Part shown: in pieces, positions 10,762-21,571 of the stretch | How positions within the stretch are numbered: position 1 is the stretch's first letter | How the letters are laid out: each line of letters begins with the position of its first letter | Assembly: GCA_004194705.1 (NCBI GenBank) | Contig: SADC01001257.1 | Location: 58,653 to 122,652 of the forward strand | Length of the DNA stretch: 64,000 nucleotides | Reading direction: 5' to 3' | Origin: Ditylenchus dipsaci | Taxonomy: Eukaryota; Nematoda; Chromadorea; Rhabditida; Anguinidae | Position numbers and translations under genes: made by a program | Notes under the pieces: model-generated | Database searches by the model: none | What the model saw: the letters and a program-made list of their open reading frames with translations, nothing else | Told to the model about the DNA's origin: nothing

Positions 10762-11590
10762 TCAATGAACTTCTTCTTGGTCAGCAAAAGTCAGCAATTC
10801 ATCAGAGATCAGAGCCGAACCAATCGCCATCAACTTCAGCCTTCCACAAAAACGGTTTTGAATCTTGTTAACACAATTTTGTCGGCAAATCTATACGATA
10901 TAATTCACTTAATTAGAGGAATATAAATTAGGTATTGTAAGGATATTTAGCCTACTCTCCAATCAGCGTTCTTCACATCAATGGCAGCGCTGAGGACAAA
11001 TTTGCGGATTTTGGACTTCTTCACTTGAGTAAGAACTTCATCATCTCGACCCACAGTCTCGAAACTTTTTGAAATCATCCAGGATAGATCGGCACCAACG
11101 ACACGATATGCTTGACATGGACACTTGCTCTAAGCCTGCAGTAGGCCTAACTACAAAGTTAATATAAAAATATACACAAAATTACACATTGAGCGTGTGT
11201 TCCGAATTATCACAAAATATCACTTCGAGGTTAGCTTGATTGATATAGGGTGGCGGCATCAATCCCGAAAGTGTGGTAGAGTGACACAAGAACATTTTCA
11301 TAGACGTAGGTGGCGCGCACAATGAGAACGATTCTAGTCGGCTCTAGAGCAGATCAAAATAAATAAATCATGGCTCACTGGTTAACCCATCTTGCGCACA
11401 GCTCGCTCAATGCCTTCTGAAAGGTCGATGGCCTGAAAAATATTAAACTCATGATATGCTTCCAAGTGAGCAAATTACACCTGATCGTACCAAATTGCTT
11501 ATAAGTGATTGGATTTCTGAACACCACTGGAATTCTCGACCATCATCAGAGTAGCTGTGATCGCTCAAGTCCTCTCTTCTATTCATTTCC
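10762..11590 (-). pseudogene. Acyl-CoA-synthetase-like exon remnants
   Basis: At least three minus-strand pieces look coding. At 10762-10890, after an AG acceptor, is KIQNRFCGRLKLMAIGSA-LIS, which matches the core of long-chain acyl-CoA synthetases (KIQ-RFGGRLRLM-TGAAPIS). Near 11225-11310 is VLVSLYHTFGIDA, matching their VVTLYATLG-DA motif. At about 10952-11115 is an open exon (QAYRVVGADLSWMIS, RKFVLSAAIDVK) that I cannot place in the family. A small piece at 11400-11440 (AIDLSEGIERAVRKMG) may be another exon. These enzymes form acyl-CoA from fatty acid, ATP and CoA. The AMP-binding P-loop motif was not found and the frames end early. All of it lies between the inverted satellite arms, so a captured or decayed copy is likelier than a live gene. 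Confidence 0.5.
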
Positions 11591-11764
11591 TTTCTCAAAA
11601 AAAATTATTCACTGAAAAGAGCAACGGTCGAGACAACAAACAAAGACCATCTTTGTCATCCAAGATAAAGTCAAGTGCATTATTTAGAACCATTCAGGCT
11701 GAAATTCAGACCATGTAAGACGAATCTGACCACAAAGATAAATCTGAACACTGAGAAAAAAATT

Positions 11765-11980
11765 TAGTCCCGAGCAAATTATGGCCGAGCAATTTAAGGC
11801 CCGAGCAAATATGGCGAGCAAATTATGGCCGCGAGCAAATTTTGGTCTGAGCAAATTTTGGCGCGAGCAAATTTTGACCGCGAGCAAATTTTGGCTCCGA
11901 GCAATTTTGGCGCGAGCAAATTTTGCCGCGAGCAAATTTGGTCCGAGCAAATTTTGGCGCGAGCAAATTTTGTCCGTGTC
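11765..11980. repeat. 16-bp satellite, right inner arm
   Basis: GCGAGCAAATTTTGGC units, the reverse complement of the array at 9556-9770. The flanks are also loosely inverted (TTAACTA and GTTGGGGT on the left, GTTGGGGTACC and TAGTTAA on the right). Confidence 0.8.
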
Positions 11981-12129
11981 CGAGTTGGGGTACCCTAGGT
12001 AGTTAAGGTATTTTTTTAGCCCGATACGAGGATTCCGAATAGCGAAATCGCTATCTTGATATTATCAAACGTGTTTACGGTACTTATTTTTGATTAACAT
12101 ATTGATAATAATGACAATATTTGCTTCTT

Positions 12130-12305
12130 TTAAGTGTTGAGGGGGCCAAAACGTCCCATATTCATTTGAAGGGGCCAAACGTCCTTTCCGATAGGAGGGG
12201 CCCAATGTCTCGTTTTATGTGAAGGGGCCAAATGTCCCTTTTTCATAGGAGGGGGCCAAACGTCTCGAGGGGCCAACGGTCGCGGGGGCCAAGCGTCGCG
12301 GACCG
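12130..12305. repeat. ~30-bp tandem repeat, right outer arm
   Basis: GGGGCCAAACGTCC units with a TATAGGAGG-like spacer, inverted with respect to 8848-8980. Arrays decay towards the outer side. Confidence 0.65.
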
Positions 12306-12490
12306 CTCTATAGTGGGACACTTTTAGAGAGGGAGGTTTAATTCAAGCATACAATATGCTGTAAACAAATGCTAATTACAAAAGTGAACAAATAGCCTTT
12401 ATTGTCTAACAATAGCGAAATCGATGAACGAGAACAATAACAATGAGCGAGAAAATGTCCGCCTGTGCTGGAGTATCTACCGCTGCTGAT

Positions 12491-13678
12491 TCACTTCTTG
12501 GCGAGCCACTTGTCGCGAGCCAACTTGAACTCGGCCAATGTTTGGCCAGGGCGCATCCTGGCCAAGAAACGGCAACCAGAAGCTTTATGTCCGTGGCGGT
12601 TACAATTGAAGCATTTAGGGCTTTCTTCAGCTAATTTACAGTTCTTCACCTAAATTTTTTTTCTTAACAATACCAATTATGTGGTCAAATTTTGTGGTAA
12701 AACCATTTAGTTCACATGGAAAATCTGAATCTAAGATACTCCGGTCTGCTATAAAACTTGACTCATTTAGCATGAACTAAAAATGTATTTCACCACAATA
12801 ATTTGGCTATGTCACACACTCCTTTTTTGGAAATAATCCACGCACTAACCATGTGTCCGCCACTGCAGCGAAAGCAAGTGATCCTCATGTCATTCTTAAC
12901 AGGTATCACGTCCACATTGCGCCAGCGACTATTCAGGGGATATTCCATCGTCTTGTAGTCATCGTCGTCGCCGATGCTGATTTCTTCTTAGCAAGCCACT
13001 TATCACGAGCCAACTTAAATTCAGCCAATGTTTGACCATAGCGCATCCTAGCAGAGTAGCGCAGCCAGAAGCCATATGTCCAAAGCGGTTGCAGTTAAAG
13101 CACTTGGGATCTTCCTTAGGCAATCTACAATGTTTCACCTAAATGGAATTTTTCAAACATTATAAACACTATGGTCAACTTTTGAGATGTACCCGATTTG
13201 CAATTCACGTAAAAATATATGCATCTAATGTATACTGGTTTGCACTGGTCCATATTTATTTACCATAAATATGTGAATGGCTTTTAATTACAACAATTGC
13301 GCTATGTTACACAGTTTTTTAACGAAAATATCTAGGCACTGACCATGTGTGAGCCACTACAACGAAAACAAGAAACGCCGCTGCTGGCCTCAACCGGTTT
13401 TTCATCTCCCTTAAGCCTACGACGATTCAGAACAATTTCGATTTGTTTCGGATTAATATTCTTCGCCGATGCTGGTTCCATCTCGTTTGCCGACTTATTC
13501 TGACCTCTCGCCTCTGGATTCCACTTCTTATGATCCTTTTCGTCTTCCACGAACCAATAAACGACGGCATCTGACGATCTAAAAGTGATATATTTAAATG
13601 GAATATATGTACGAGTGACTCTTTTGCTCCACTTAGACCTACACGTTACCTTTTGCTTGAACTGCGATATTTCGAAAG
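12491..13678 (-). CDS. CCHC zinc-knuckle protein with duplicated exon pair
   Basis: Exons on the minus strand: 13650-13678, 13344-13578, 12850-13138 and 12491-12649, with GT-AG borders. Knuckles: CFRCSGSHM joined across the first intron to VKHC, then CFNCNRFGHMASGC, and again CFRCSGGHM joined to VKNC and CFNCNRHGHKASGC. Each pair is followed by a basic tail (TLAEFKLARDKWLAKK). The N-terminal part is Ser/Lys-rich. Such knuckles bind single-stranded nucleic acid, so an RNA-binding role is inferred. The exon at 12850-13138 carries a one-base deletion after the second knuckle (about 13058) and another frame break near 12975, so the gene is either decaying or mis-assembled. The 5' end is not identified. 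The two ~200-bp introns resemble each other, so the exon-intron unit was duplicated in tandem. Confidence 0.6.
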
Positions 13679-13799
13679 CTGAAAATCAGTAAAAAAAATT
13701 AATATACTGTATTCTCTTTCATAGATAGGCCTTACTATTACAAGGTGCTCTCTAATAAATAGGTCCCCTAACCGCCAAAACTAAAACAAAACATGTTTA

Positions 13800-14240
13800 T
13801 TTTTCGGCATCGTGTCTAAGGTAAGTGAGTGCGCGCATCTCTAACTCTAAAGCCCATGCGGCCCCGAAGGGGGCTTGATGGCTTGGAGTTGAGATGCGCA
13901 CACCCACATACCTTAGCACAAATCACTCGAAAGTGACTCTGCATGCATGAAAAAGCGTGCATAGCAGAGTTTATTCATGCGGTAGGCCCAGTCAACACAA
14001 CTATGTTCAACATCTTCCTTTTTGTTCAAAATTGGCCTCTTTTTGGTCCATTTCCACCCCAAAACAGCCATAAATCCTATAAAAATGATCAAAAAGGGTA
14101 CTTTGGGTGGTCCCAAAACTCATTTTTTTACCAGAACTCAAAAGATTGCCTTTTTGAGCTGCTGAGTCCATTTTAGTTCGATATAAAATGTTTGGGAACA
14201 CTTTAAAAAAAATTCATTGGGGGGGGGGGGGGAGGCGTAG
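13800..14240. repeat. Dispersed repeat with GC-rich hairpin, copy 1
   Basis: The 13810-13915 part is a near-palindrome: GTGAGTGCGCGCATCTCTAA ... TTGAGATGCGCACACCCAC around a CGGCCCCGAAGGGGGC-type loop. It continues with CGAAAGTGACTCTGCATGCA, TTCATGCGGTAGGCC and a G-run at 14219-14232. Other copies: 23240-24235, 44195-44700, 58380-58740; partial at 27215, 52500, 59950. Confidence 0.65.
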
Positions 14241-14322
14241 GGGTCTATCCAAGCTTTAATTTTTTATTTTTTTTATTCAGAAAGTGTTAAGACTAGTTTT
14301 TTTTATCGTGTTGAGCAGAAAA

Positions 14323-14549
14323 GATGAGTTCGGGCGGTGATTTCTGGTCACTTTTCAAAAATCCGAGCATGGGTGGAGCTAAAGAGGTACCGAATATTAT
14401 AAACAGGAAGCTAACTTATGAGTGGAGTGAATTTGTTTAGCGATAGAGGAATTAAAAGTCACTCCCTTTTTATGCTTTCTCAACGATACAGCAGATCCAA
14501 ATGAGCTTGCAAATTTTTTAATACGCACAAATGATAACAATTGAAAGCT
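14323..14549 (+). CDS. Weak candidate small two-exon gene
   Basis: ATG at 14323 opens MSSGGDFWSLFKNPSMGG up to a possible GTACCG donor. An AG further on would join it in frame to a short exon (VTPFLCFLNDTADPNELAN) ending in TGA at about 14549. Codon use looks protein-like, but the donor is poor and I recognise no family. Confidence 0.2.
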
Positions 14550-14761
14550 CAAAAAAATCAAAATCTTTAACTTAAATTAAATTTTAATGACTCCAAGTGG
14601 CTTGACAATTTGCAGAATTCATCGATTTCCACTAGACTCAATTTCAATTGACTAGCAAGCAATGAAAACCAAGCTGACTAAAATAATCTTTTGATACTTA
14701 GTATATAAAATGTAAGAACTGATCAAAAAGTAAAAATGTAGAAAGTAAGAGTGAATCATAC

Positions 14762-17700
14762 CTGATCTGGATTCAGTTTTATCCAGCTCAGCAAGACAGG
14801 GGCCAAATTTTCTTCACTGTAGATTGTTTTCACCAAAAAGAAAGGAATTGTGCAAAACTTCTGGCGACAAGCTAGTAAACGCCTGCAAGAACTGATATTA
14901 TTATGATAGAAAAAAAAAAATATAAACTTTGAGGTTAGAATTGCTTTTTCATTTTTGCATAGATAATCAATGCATGCAGAATTGAGTTCAATCATTGAAA
15001 AGAGATCAGCCACAGAATATATGAAAGAAAAGTTTTCAAGGTTGAGAATTTCCTGAATTTTTTTTTAAATTTTTTTTAAAAAGTGCCGAAAATATTAGTT
15101 TATTTTCGCATAAGTTACGCACGACTTTTAAAAACTTCTGACAATGTTTGGATTGAACACAGAGAAAATAGTTCGGTGCTTTCCCTTGTCCGAAATTCTG
15201 CGTACGCCACTGAAAATTACTAAAAGGTATTGTCTCCTTTTGCTTTTTTAGTGTTGGAATGTGACCGGTCATATTCGGTATTTTTTATTGTATCAATTGT
15301 GCTAGAAAGTTAACTGTGCTGGAGCGTTAACTGTACCGGGGTTTAGCTATACTATAAGATAGGTTGGAGCGATATTGCCAGTTGAGAGTAGCAAACCTGG
15401 CAAAATATGTGTCTTTTGTTGTTTTGTTTTATTTTTAGCATTCCGGTCAAAAAACCCCATCCCAAAACAGCGGTTTCGAAGCTTTCGTCACTGCTATTTC
15501 TAAATAAATGAAAAATTAAGAGAAATGACTACCTCCTCATATTACGTCATATGACCGGAATATGACCGGTCAATTGACCGAGGCCAGTGATTTCAAAACT
15601 CAACCTCATACTCAACCTCAACTCGTAAACTCAACTCATCCTCAACTCAACCTCATCCTCAACCTCAACTCGCAGTTGAGGTTGAGGATTGAGGTTGAGG
15701 TTGAGAAGTTTAAAAAAAATTAAACTCAACCTCATCCTCAACTCAACCTAAACTCAACCTCAACCTCAACCTCAACTCAACCTCAACTCAAACTCAACTT
15801 TCACTTCATGCTTTACGTTAAATTATTCTTTTGAGATGTCATTGTTCTCGTCAAGTCAGTCAAGGACGCCTGGAAAAAACGCAATCGGGATGAAGTCTGG
15901 AACAACTATGTGGAGGTGCAAGTCATGGGCGAATCAAAGATGAAATGCGTCGAGTGCTCACAGGTAGATACTTTTTGATTATGAGTCTGGCCTTTTTACC
16001 TGTCTGTTTTTCGGTGATCGCAAATCATAAGACAGCCGTGACGAAGCACTGGGAAAAAATGCATCAGGACAAGGAACAGCCAGCCAAAAAATTCGTCTTT
16101 CTGCGACTGAGAATGAAAATGAGCCAAAGGAAAAGTAAGGTAATAGTAAAGCCTCTACTCTATCCACGTTTTTTCTCTTAGGTCGAACAAAATTCGGAAC
16201 GCCCTCTGCGCAGTACTGTCTATTCCGTCATTGCCCATCAACATCTTCTTGCACCCACTTATGCGTCGATTTCTCCAAATCCTCTCTCCAAAGATAGAAG
16301 TGAAATTCGTTAATTGTCTTTTCTACCCTCCTTTACTGGCTTTTTTCAGCTTCCAAGAAGCTTTTCTTCGCTCAAGCAACTCCTTCTTGCTCATTTTGTG
16401 AAAGTTCAAGCCAAAATCAAGGATGAAGTGAGCAGACTGCACCATCGCTATTCTCTTACATGCGATGTATGGACGGATGGCGGAATGAATCATGCTTACT
16501 TGGGTTAGAACTTTTTTAATATTACTAGTAATTTTGATCTTCCTCAAGGTGTGACACTGCATTATTGTGATGAGGCTGCGAATCTAAGATGCGTCTTTCT
16601 TGGTCTTCAACAGCTATTGGGCTCTCATACTGGTGCGCATATAAGAAGAGAAACTGAGAAAATTGTCAGCTCATATGGTCTCCTCCTATCCGATGCGTTC
16701 AAGATCGTTACTGATGGAGGAAGCAACATGGTCAAGGGCTTCAGTGACATTCGCAAAGGTAATATCTAAAAAATTGAAGTAAAAACTTGGGTTCAAGTTA
16801 TTTTGTTCAGCTGACGTTGATCCTGAGTGTATACCGGATGAAGATGAACTAGACATCGAGCTCTTGGACATCGAAGGAAATGATGCTCAGCACCATGAAG
16901 AAACAGAAGAAAGAGGCTTACAACAAGCAGAAATACAAGAGGATGTGCAGATAAATGACTCCTGTGAACTTGAACTATGGCTTCAGTAATTTTTGTCTCA
17001 TTTGTTGTCTATTTGCATACATCTGCTGTTCAGGTCTGCCTTCTCACTCCGCATAGGATGTTTCGCTCATGCATTGCAACTGGTTATCATGCAAATCTTC
17101 AGAGAAAACGTGGCTACACACCAAGGGTACTCAACAATGATGAAGCTTATTGGACAGTTCCGAAAATCTCCAAGTGCTAAGACGTCTCTATTAGAAAAGT
17201 GTGGTAAACGTCTTATCTCACCGTCCAAAACTCGTTGGGCATCGCAGATTGCCGTGACTGGTTGCTATCTCAAAATCAAAAAGGAAGTCATCGAAGTTGC
17301 TAAAGCAAAAGACTGGAGCACCCAACAGAATCAGAGAACGTTGTGAGCAATTTTGCGTCTGTGTTTTAGCTACGGAGTTTTGTGTTTCAGTTCCTACAAG
17401 AAGTCTATGCTCTCACCAAACTATTAGCTGACGTCCTTCTTCGCGTTCAGGCTGAGAAAATTGTAACGATTTCCAAGATTTACGGCTGTGTGAAAGCAAT
17501 CTATAGATCCCTAGAAAACTTCCAGGTAAATTTTCATTTCATATACGACTGGATAACTGGTATCTGTCATCTCAGGAAAATTCCGAGTCAGAAACAGCCG
17601 AAGCATTGAAGAAACTGATGGACAAACGTTTTAAAAATGGTAATTGACAGTGAGGGATCAAACTTTGAGCCTATCTTCATAGTCGCTACTGCACTCGACC

Positions 17701-19702
17701 CAAACACAGCTGGCTATCTAAGTGAAACTGACTTCAGCATTGCAGTATGTGAAATTCAAAACATGGTATTTGATTAAGCAGATTTTGTGTGTGGAACTTT
17801 CAATCTCTGTCTTAAGGTTCGGTATGAAAAGTCCCAGCAGCAAGATGTCAGCAAATCAGCAAGAGCTGTGCAGAATGCTACGTTAGATCCAATTCTGGGA
17901 GAAGTAGCTGCTGAAAATAAAAAGTTTCGAAGTCAAAAGGAGGTCTCGCAGTCGAGTGCTAAATCGTGGGTGCGGGATGTGTTGAACCGTGTTTTGAATG
18001 CATCGTCCTCAGCAATAGATCCTCTGAAGTGGTGGTTAATATGTTGGACACGGTATTTTTTGATATGAGCTTAAGCAAAGCTTAATAATTCTTTCAGGAT
18101 GCTAAGCAAATCGCAATCCTGGCTTTGGAGGTGCTTTCTATTCCGGCCACCAGCGCTACTATCGAACGGGTTTTCTCCCAGGCAGGGCTAGCCACAGCTC
18201 GACATAGAAACAAATCGTTATTTCATTTGTTGAATTCACAGTTAGTTGTATACTGTAATATGTTTTTTGGGAATGAATAATTCATTCTTACTGTGATATG
18301 GTCTGTTACCTGAAATAAAAAAAGTATGTCATTTGTTGTTTTGGATATTGTATAAGTCAGCGCAACATCTTGATCACAACCAGAATATCAAAGTCACGAG
18401 GTGAACCGACGAGAGAAGCGAAGTAAAAGTCCAGTCAAATTGACTTGAAGGTTGACTTGTATGCTACAATCCTTGACTTTGACATTTTTTATGTGGCCGA
18501 AGTATAGAATTCCAAAAAGCACATAAAATAGGGTCGTTAATTTTAAAGAAACGTTCATTTATGGTTAAGATAAGTTAAGGTTGAGTTAAGTTGAGGTTGA
18601 GTTGAGGTTGAGTTGAGGTTGAGGTTGAGTTTAGGTTGAGTTGAGGATGAGGTTGAGTTTAATTTTTTTTAGGTTGAGGATGAGGTTGAGTTTACGGTTG
18701 AGTTGAGGAAGAGGCTCAGGTTGAGGTGAGGTTGAGGATGAGGGTGAGTTTTGAAATCACTGACCGAGGCGCAAGTTAGCTTTTTCAATTTTTTAAAAGA
18801 AATTTGTTTGAAAACACTTTTCTAAACATGAAAATCGAAAAAGTCTATTACTGTTTCAAATCCAAAAAGTAACTAAAAGTCAAAATTTCGATTGGGCAAA
18901 GCCAACTTTGAGCAATTTTTTAAATTATATGAAATTATAAACTCACAGTCATATGGTTGGACAGTTCTGAGAGTAAGGATGTAAGTTCATATTGATTGGC
19001 CAAGCCCACGAGCGCTTTAATGCTTTCCAGATCATCTGAAGCGAAAGTTATCTCGGCCGTATAAATATAGACAAGAATTCTCTTAAAAGAGGCCAAAGAC
19101 ACATCGGTAAGAGTAATTTCTTTGTCCGCGCTTTCCTTCATACCACTTCGGAACATGGCTCTTAAAGCATAAAAATCATTAACAAAAATTAATTTTAAAG
19201 CAAGGTCTGACCGAAAATAAGAGCTTCTAGCCCCAAGAATCAGCTTGTGAACATAGAAATGAAAACCTTCCACAACCAAAACGAGATCACTTGTTTCTTC
19301 GTCCATCAACAAGTGAGCTAAGTCATTGCCCAATTTTTCTCTCTCACAAATCTTCTCTACAAATATCAAATTGGTCCATTATATTTATTAAATAGGACTT
19401 ACTAGTTGACAAGCTTGCTGGAATCTCTGTGAGTGCAAGTTTGAGTTGCCATTCAGACGATGGAGCACCTGCCTAGAAAGCTGTTGTCTCAATATGAAGA
19501 CTAGAAAAATTTAAGAAACAAACCTGTTTCGGCTTTCTAATAATCGGCTCACTAAATGTGTATTGGGCAGAAGCGGGCATGGTTTCTTCTCATATTTAAA
19601 TACATCCGAGCTGTAGCTGGTATTTGGATAAGAATATTTTCGATTAGCAATCAAAATTCGACGATTATCGCATGGCAAATCAGGATAAAAATGAAACTGC
19701 AT
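14762..19702 (-). CDS. BTB-BACK domain protein (BTBD9-like), 3' incomplete
   Basis: Minus-strand exons: 19524-19702 (opens MQFHFYPDL), a short exon near 19390-19460, 19212-19357, 18947-19160, 14927-15052 and 14762-14882. The BTB fold is clear: SDLVLVVEGFHFYVHKLIL, ARSSYFRAMFRSGMKES, ITLTDVSLASFKRILVYIYT. The BACK-like helices follow after the giant intron (ILNLENFSFIYSVADLF, CIDYLCKNE, FFLVKTIYSEENLAPVLLSW). Phases fit from the BTB exons to the BACK exons. The join of the first two exons is off by one base and unresolved. BTB-BACK proteins are usually dimeric adaptors, many for CUL3 ubiquitin ligases; the BTB order is closest to BTBD9, but no discoidin domain is visible. The gene continues beyond 14762 (donor GTATGA). 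A hAT transposon fills most of intron 15053-18946. Confidence 0.7.
15585..18762 (+). mobile_element. hAT transposon, 3178 bp, perfect 8-bp target duplication
   Basis: Terminal inverted repeats CAGTGATTTCAAAAC / GTTTTGAAATCACTG. It is flanked by ACCGAGGC on both sides (15577-15584, 18763-18770), the 8-bp duplication expected of hAT. Each end carries about 200 bp of CTCAACCTCAACC-type subterminal repeats in inverted orientation (15600-15800, 18560-18750), likely transposase-binding arrays. It lies antisense in an intron of the BTB-BACK gene. Clean ends and duplication suggest a recent insertion. Confidence 0.9.
15855..18280 (+). pseudogene. hAT transposase (BED zinc finger), multi-exon, frame-broken
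   Basis: Encodes the element's transposase over about ten exons, including 15855-15963, 16032-16134, 16182-16299, 16350-16503, 16549-16758, 16811-16985 and 17034-17341. The BED finger reads CVECSQ ... KHWEKMH. Next comes RRFLQILSPKIEV, then the catalytic region SLTCDVWTDGG (first Asp), KIVTDGGSNMVKGF (second Asp), RIGCFAHALQLV (CxxH-type motif), and the C-terminal dimerisation block DPLKWW, SIPATSATIERVFSQAG ending at 18280. Frame breaks occur in the A-run at 16085-16090, in an A-run near 17635, and at two exon joins. An acidic insert (16811-16985) separates the second Asp from the CxxH-type motif. No in-frame Met was found for exon 1. Either recently dead or affected by sequencing indels. 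Confidence 0.8.
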
Positions 19703-19833
19703 TTTTCTAAAATATAGAATAGAAAATAAATATATAACCGTCCAACATCAATAGATAAGATAAAATAAAAAACCTAAGTTTCATTTATTATATTAAACTT
19801 ATACACATTTGTTTTTAATAGTTTTTATCACAG

Positions 19834-20095
19834 CAGCCCCACACGACAAAAAAGACACTTTTTTCGCCTTGATCCTTCCTATTGCTCTTTGGTACTTTTC
19901 AGGCTTTAGGCTTACTTGTTAGACAAACTTAGGCCAGCGTATATTGAGACGGACTCAAAAATGCTTTTCTAAGTTTCAAAAAGTAAGAAAAACATGTTTG
20001 TGTCTGTCCTTGCCTAATCCTGAAGCCTGAAAAACCACAAAAAAATCAATAGGGGGACCAAGGAAAAAAGGTGTTATATTGTCGTATAGGGCTAT
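19834..20095. mobile_element. Inverted-repeat MITE with GGGGGACCAAGG box
   Basis: Arms run from GCAGCCCCACACGACA to TGTCGTATAGGGC. They include CGCCTTGATCC and its partner GGGGGACCAAGG, and an inner hairpin with GGCCAGCGTAT and GACGGACTC. It shares blocks with 4608-4699 and 22010-22100. Confidence 0.5.
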
Positions 20096-20305
20096 CGCAG
20101 CTAAGATGTTGCTTAGATTTCGCAAGCTCGCGTTAACCGAAATTTTGTTTGGTTGAAAAAATATCTTTTTTTACCGTTCGATTCAGTGTTTGGCGATTAA
20201 AATGAAATTTTTGTAAAAAAATTGAAGTGATCCAAAAAGGAAAATTTATCGGACCACTTTAATTTTGTTTAAAATGCTACCTTCATTTTTCGCAAAACTT
20301 TACTA

Positions 20306-20604
20306 CAGTCAAACCTCGATATAGTGACCCGTCGATATAGTGGCCTCTTCAATATAATGTTCCCTCAGCTTTATTTGGTTAGTTAAATCTTAAATCTAGA
20401 TAAATGACCCCCTCCCCAGTATAGTGGCCGCTCCGATTTAGTGGTCCCCAGACTTAGTCCCTGCTAATTAAAAGACCCCCAATATCTTGCCCCCCCTATC
20501 GAAAATTGAGTTCTAAAAGTTAAAAAAAAACTCAATATAGTGACGACACAATATAGTGGCCTCTAGACTTGTTCCCCAGGGGCCACTTTATCGAGGTTTA
20601 ACTG
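20306..20604. mobile_element. pogo-like MITE, TA target duplication
   Basis: Ends CAGTCAAACCTCGATATAGTG and CACTTTATCGAGGTTTAACTG, flanked by TA. The interior repeats the AATATAGTGGCC word several times. A half element with CAGTCGACTTTTGATG follows at 20610-20685. Confidence 0.75.
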
Positions 20605-20727
20605 TAGTACAGTCGACTTTTGATGTAAGGACATCTTTATATAAGGCCCCTCTCGATATGAGGCCACCTCGAACCGGATTTGCATAGTTAGATATAGTTG
20701 TGTAGTAGTTAAAATAAGCAGTAAGGT

Positions 20728-20795
20728 GTGCACCCAGCGGGATTTGAACTGGAGTCCTAGGCGATGCGTATATAAATTTTTCATTCTCAGTCACA
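20728..20795 (-). ncRNA. Degenerate tRNA-like sequence
   Basis: The minus strand has an AGTTCAAATCCC B-box-like word and complementary GGTGTG / CACACC ends about 70 nt apart. The T-stem does not pair and no good anticodon arm forms. It is therefore a tRNA-derived remnant at most. Confidence 0.2.
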
Positions 20796-21181
20796 CCGAT
20801 GCATTACATGAAGCCTTTATCAGGGCAAGAAGGAATAAAATAAGAAACTCAATTATCGTATTCACTCTATTTATCGCTCACCCTCTAATAAACGCCCACC
20901 CTTAAGGACCTACATCTCAGTTTAAAAAAATTATTGTGCAAATCTGTTTTTCACGTTTCTTAGTTACCACGAGTCTACCTGATTCCACTTTTTAAATTTT
21001 TGTTGAGCACCCAGAAATCTCAAAATCGAAATATTTTTTTCCGAATTTTTAAAGGTTGAAAAATAAACACCCATGGGCGATTAAAAGAGTGAAAAGAGTG
21101 AACGGTAACAAATGTTTTCGTCGTTATTTGTTTACAACTGTGAGGTACAACTGTATTTCTCGGTTAAATCACTCATCATCC

Positions 21182-21571
21182 TTCAACTCTTGCTTTTCCA
21201 ATTGCAAATCTACTTATCCAGAAGACATTGCGAAGATCCAGTTCTCAACGGCCCAGTCTGGAGACAATCACACCTGCGCATATCTAAGCAACACTGTTCT
21301 AATGCACTATACTATGTATTTGCAAGATGGTGATAAGTATGTAGATATCTCCAGGAACAGAACTATAAATCAGTTCAAAGTTGGGAGCAACCAGGTGTTC
21401 AGAGGCATAGATGTGGGCATCCAGTGTATGTCTGTAGGTGAACGAGCCAATTTGACAATACTACCAACATTGGCTTTTGGGTGCAACAAAATGTATGAGA
21501 ATGATGAAGATCCACTGATACCAGCAAATTCAACACTAATTCTTGATGTGGAACTGTTAAAGGTCACATGA
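21182..21571 (+). pseudogene. FKBP-domain exon, copy B
   Basis: Duplicate of 3812-4201 with the same stop (ELLKVT). The similarity starts at ATCATCCTTCAACTC and lacks the splice acceptor that precedes copy A; upstream is a MITE remnant instead. Against copy A, about eleven of sixteen base changes alter residues, among them G to S and P to L in CAYPGN and a P to L in the TIPPTLAFG strand. That ratio is near neutral. An ATG at 21056 opens the frame but its N-terminal part is repeat-derived. Likely a 5'-truncated pseudogene, though expression cannot be excluded. Confidence 0.6.

Noticed and set aside
21056..21181. N-terminal extension of the FKBP copy B from the ATG at 21056
   Set aside because: The segment is a remnant of the CGTATTTCC MITE interior and has no counterpart in copy A.
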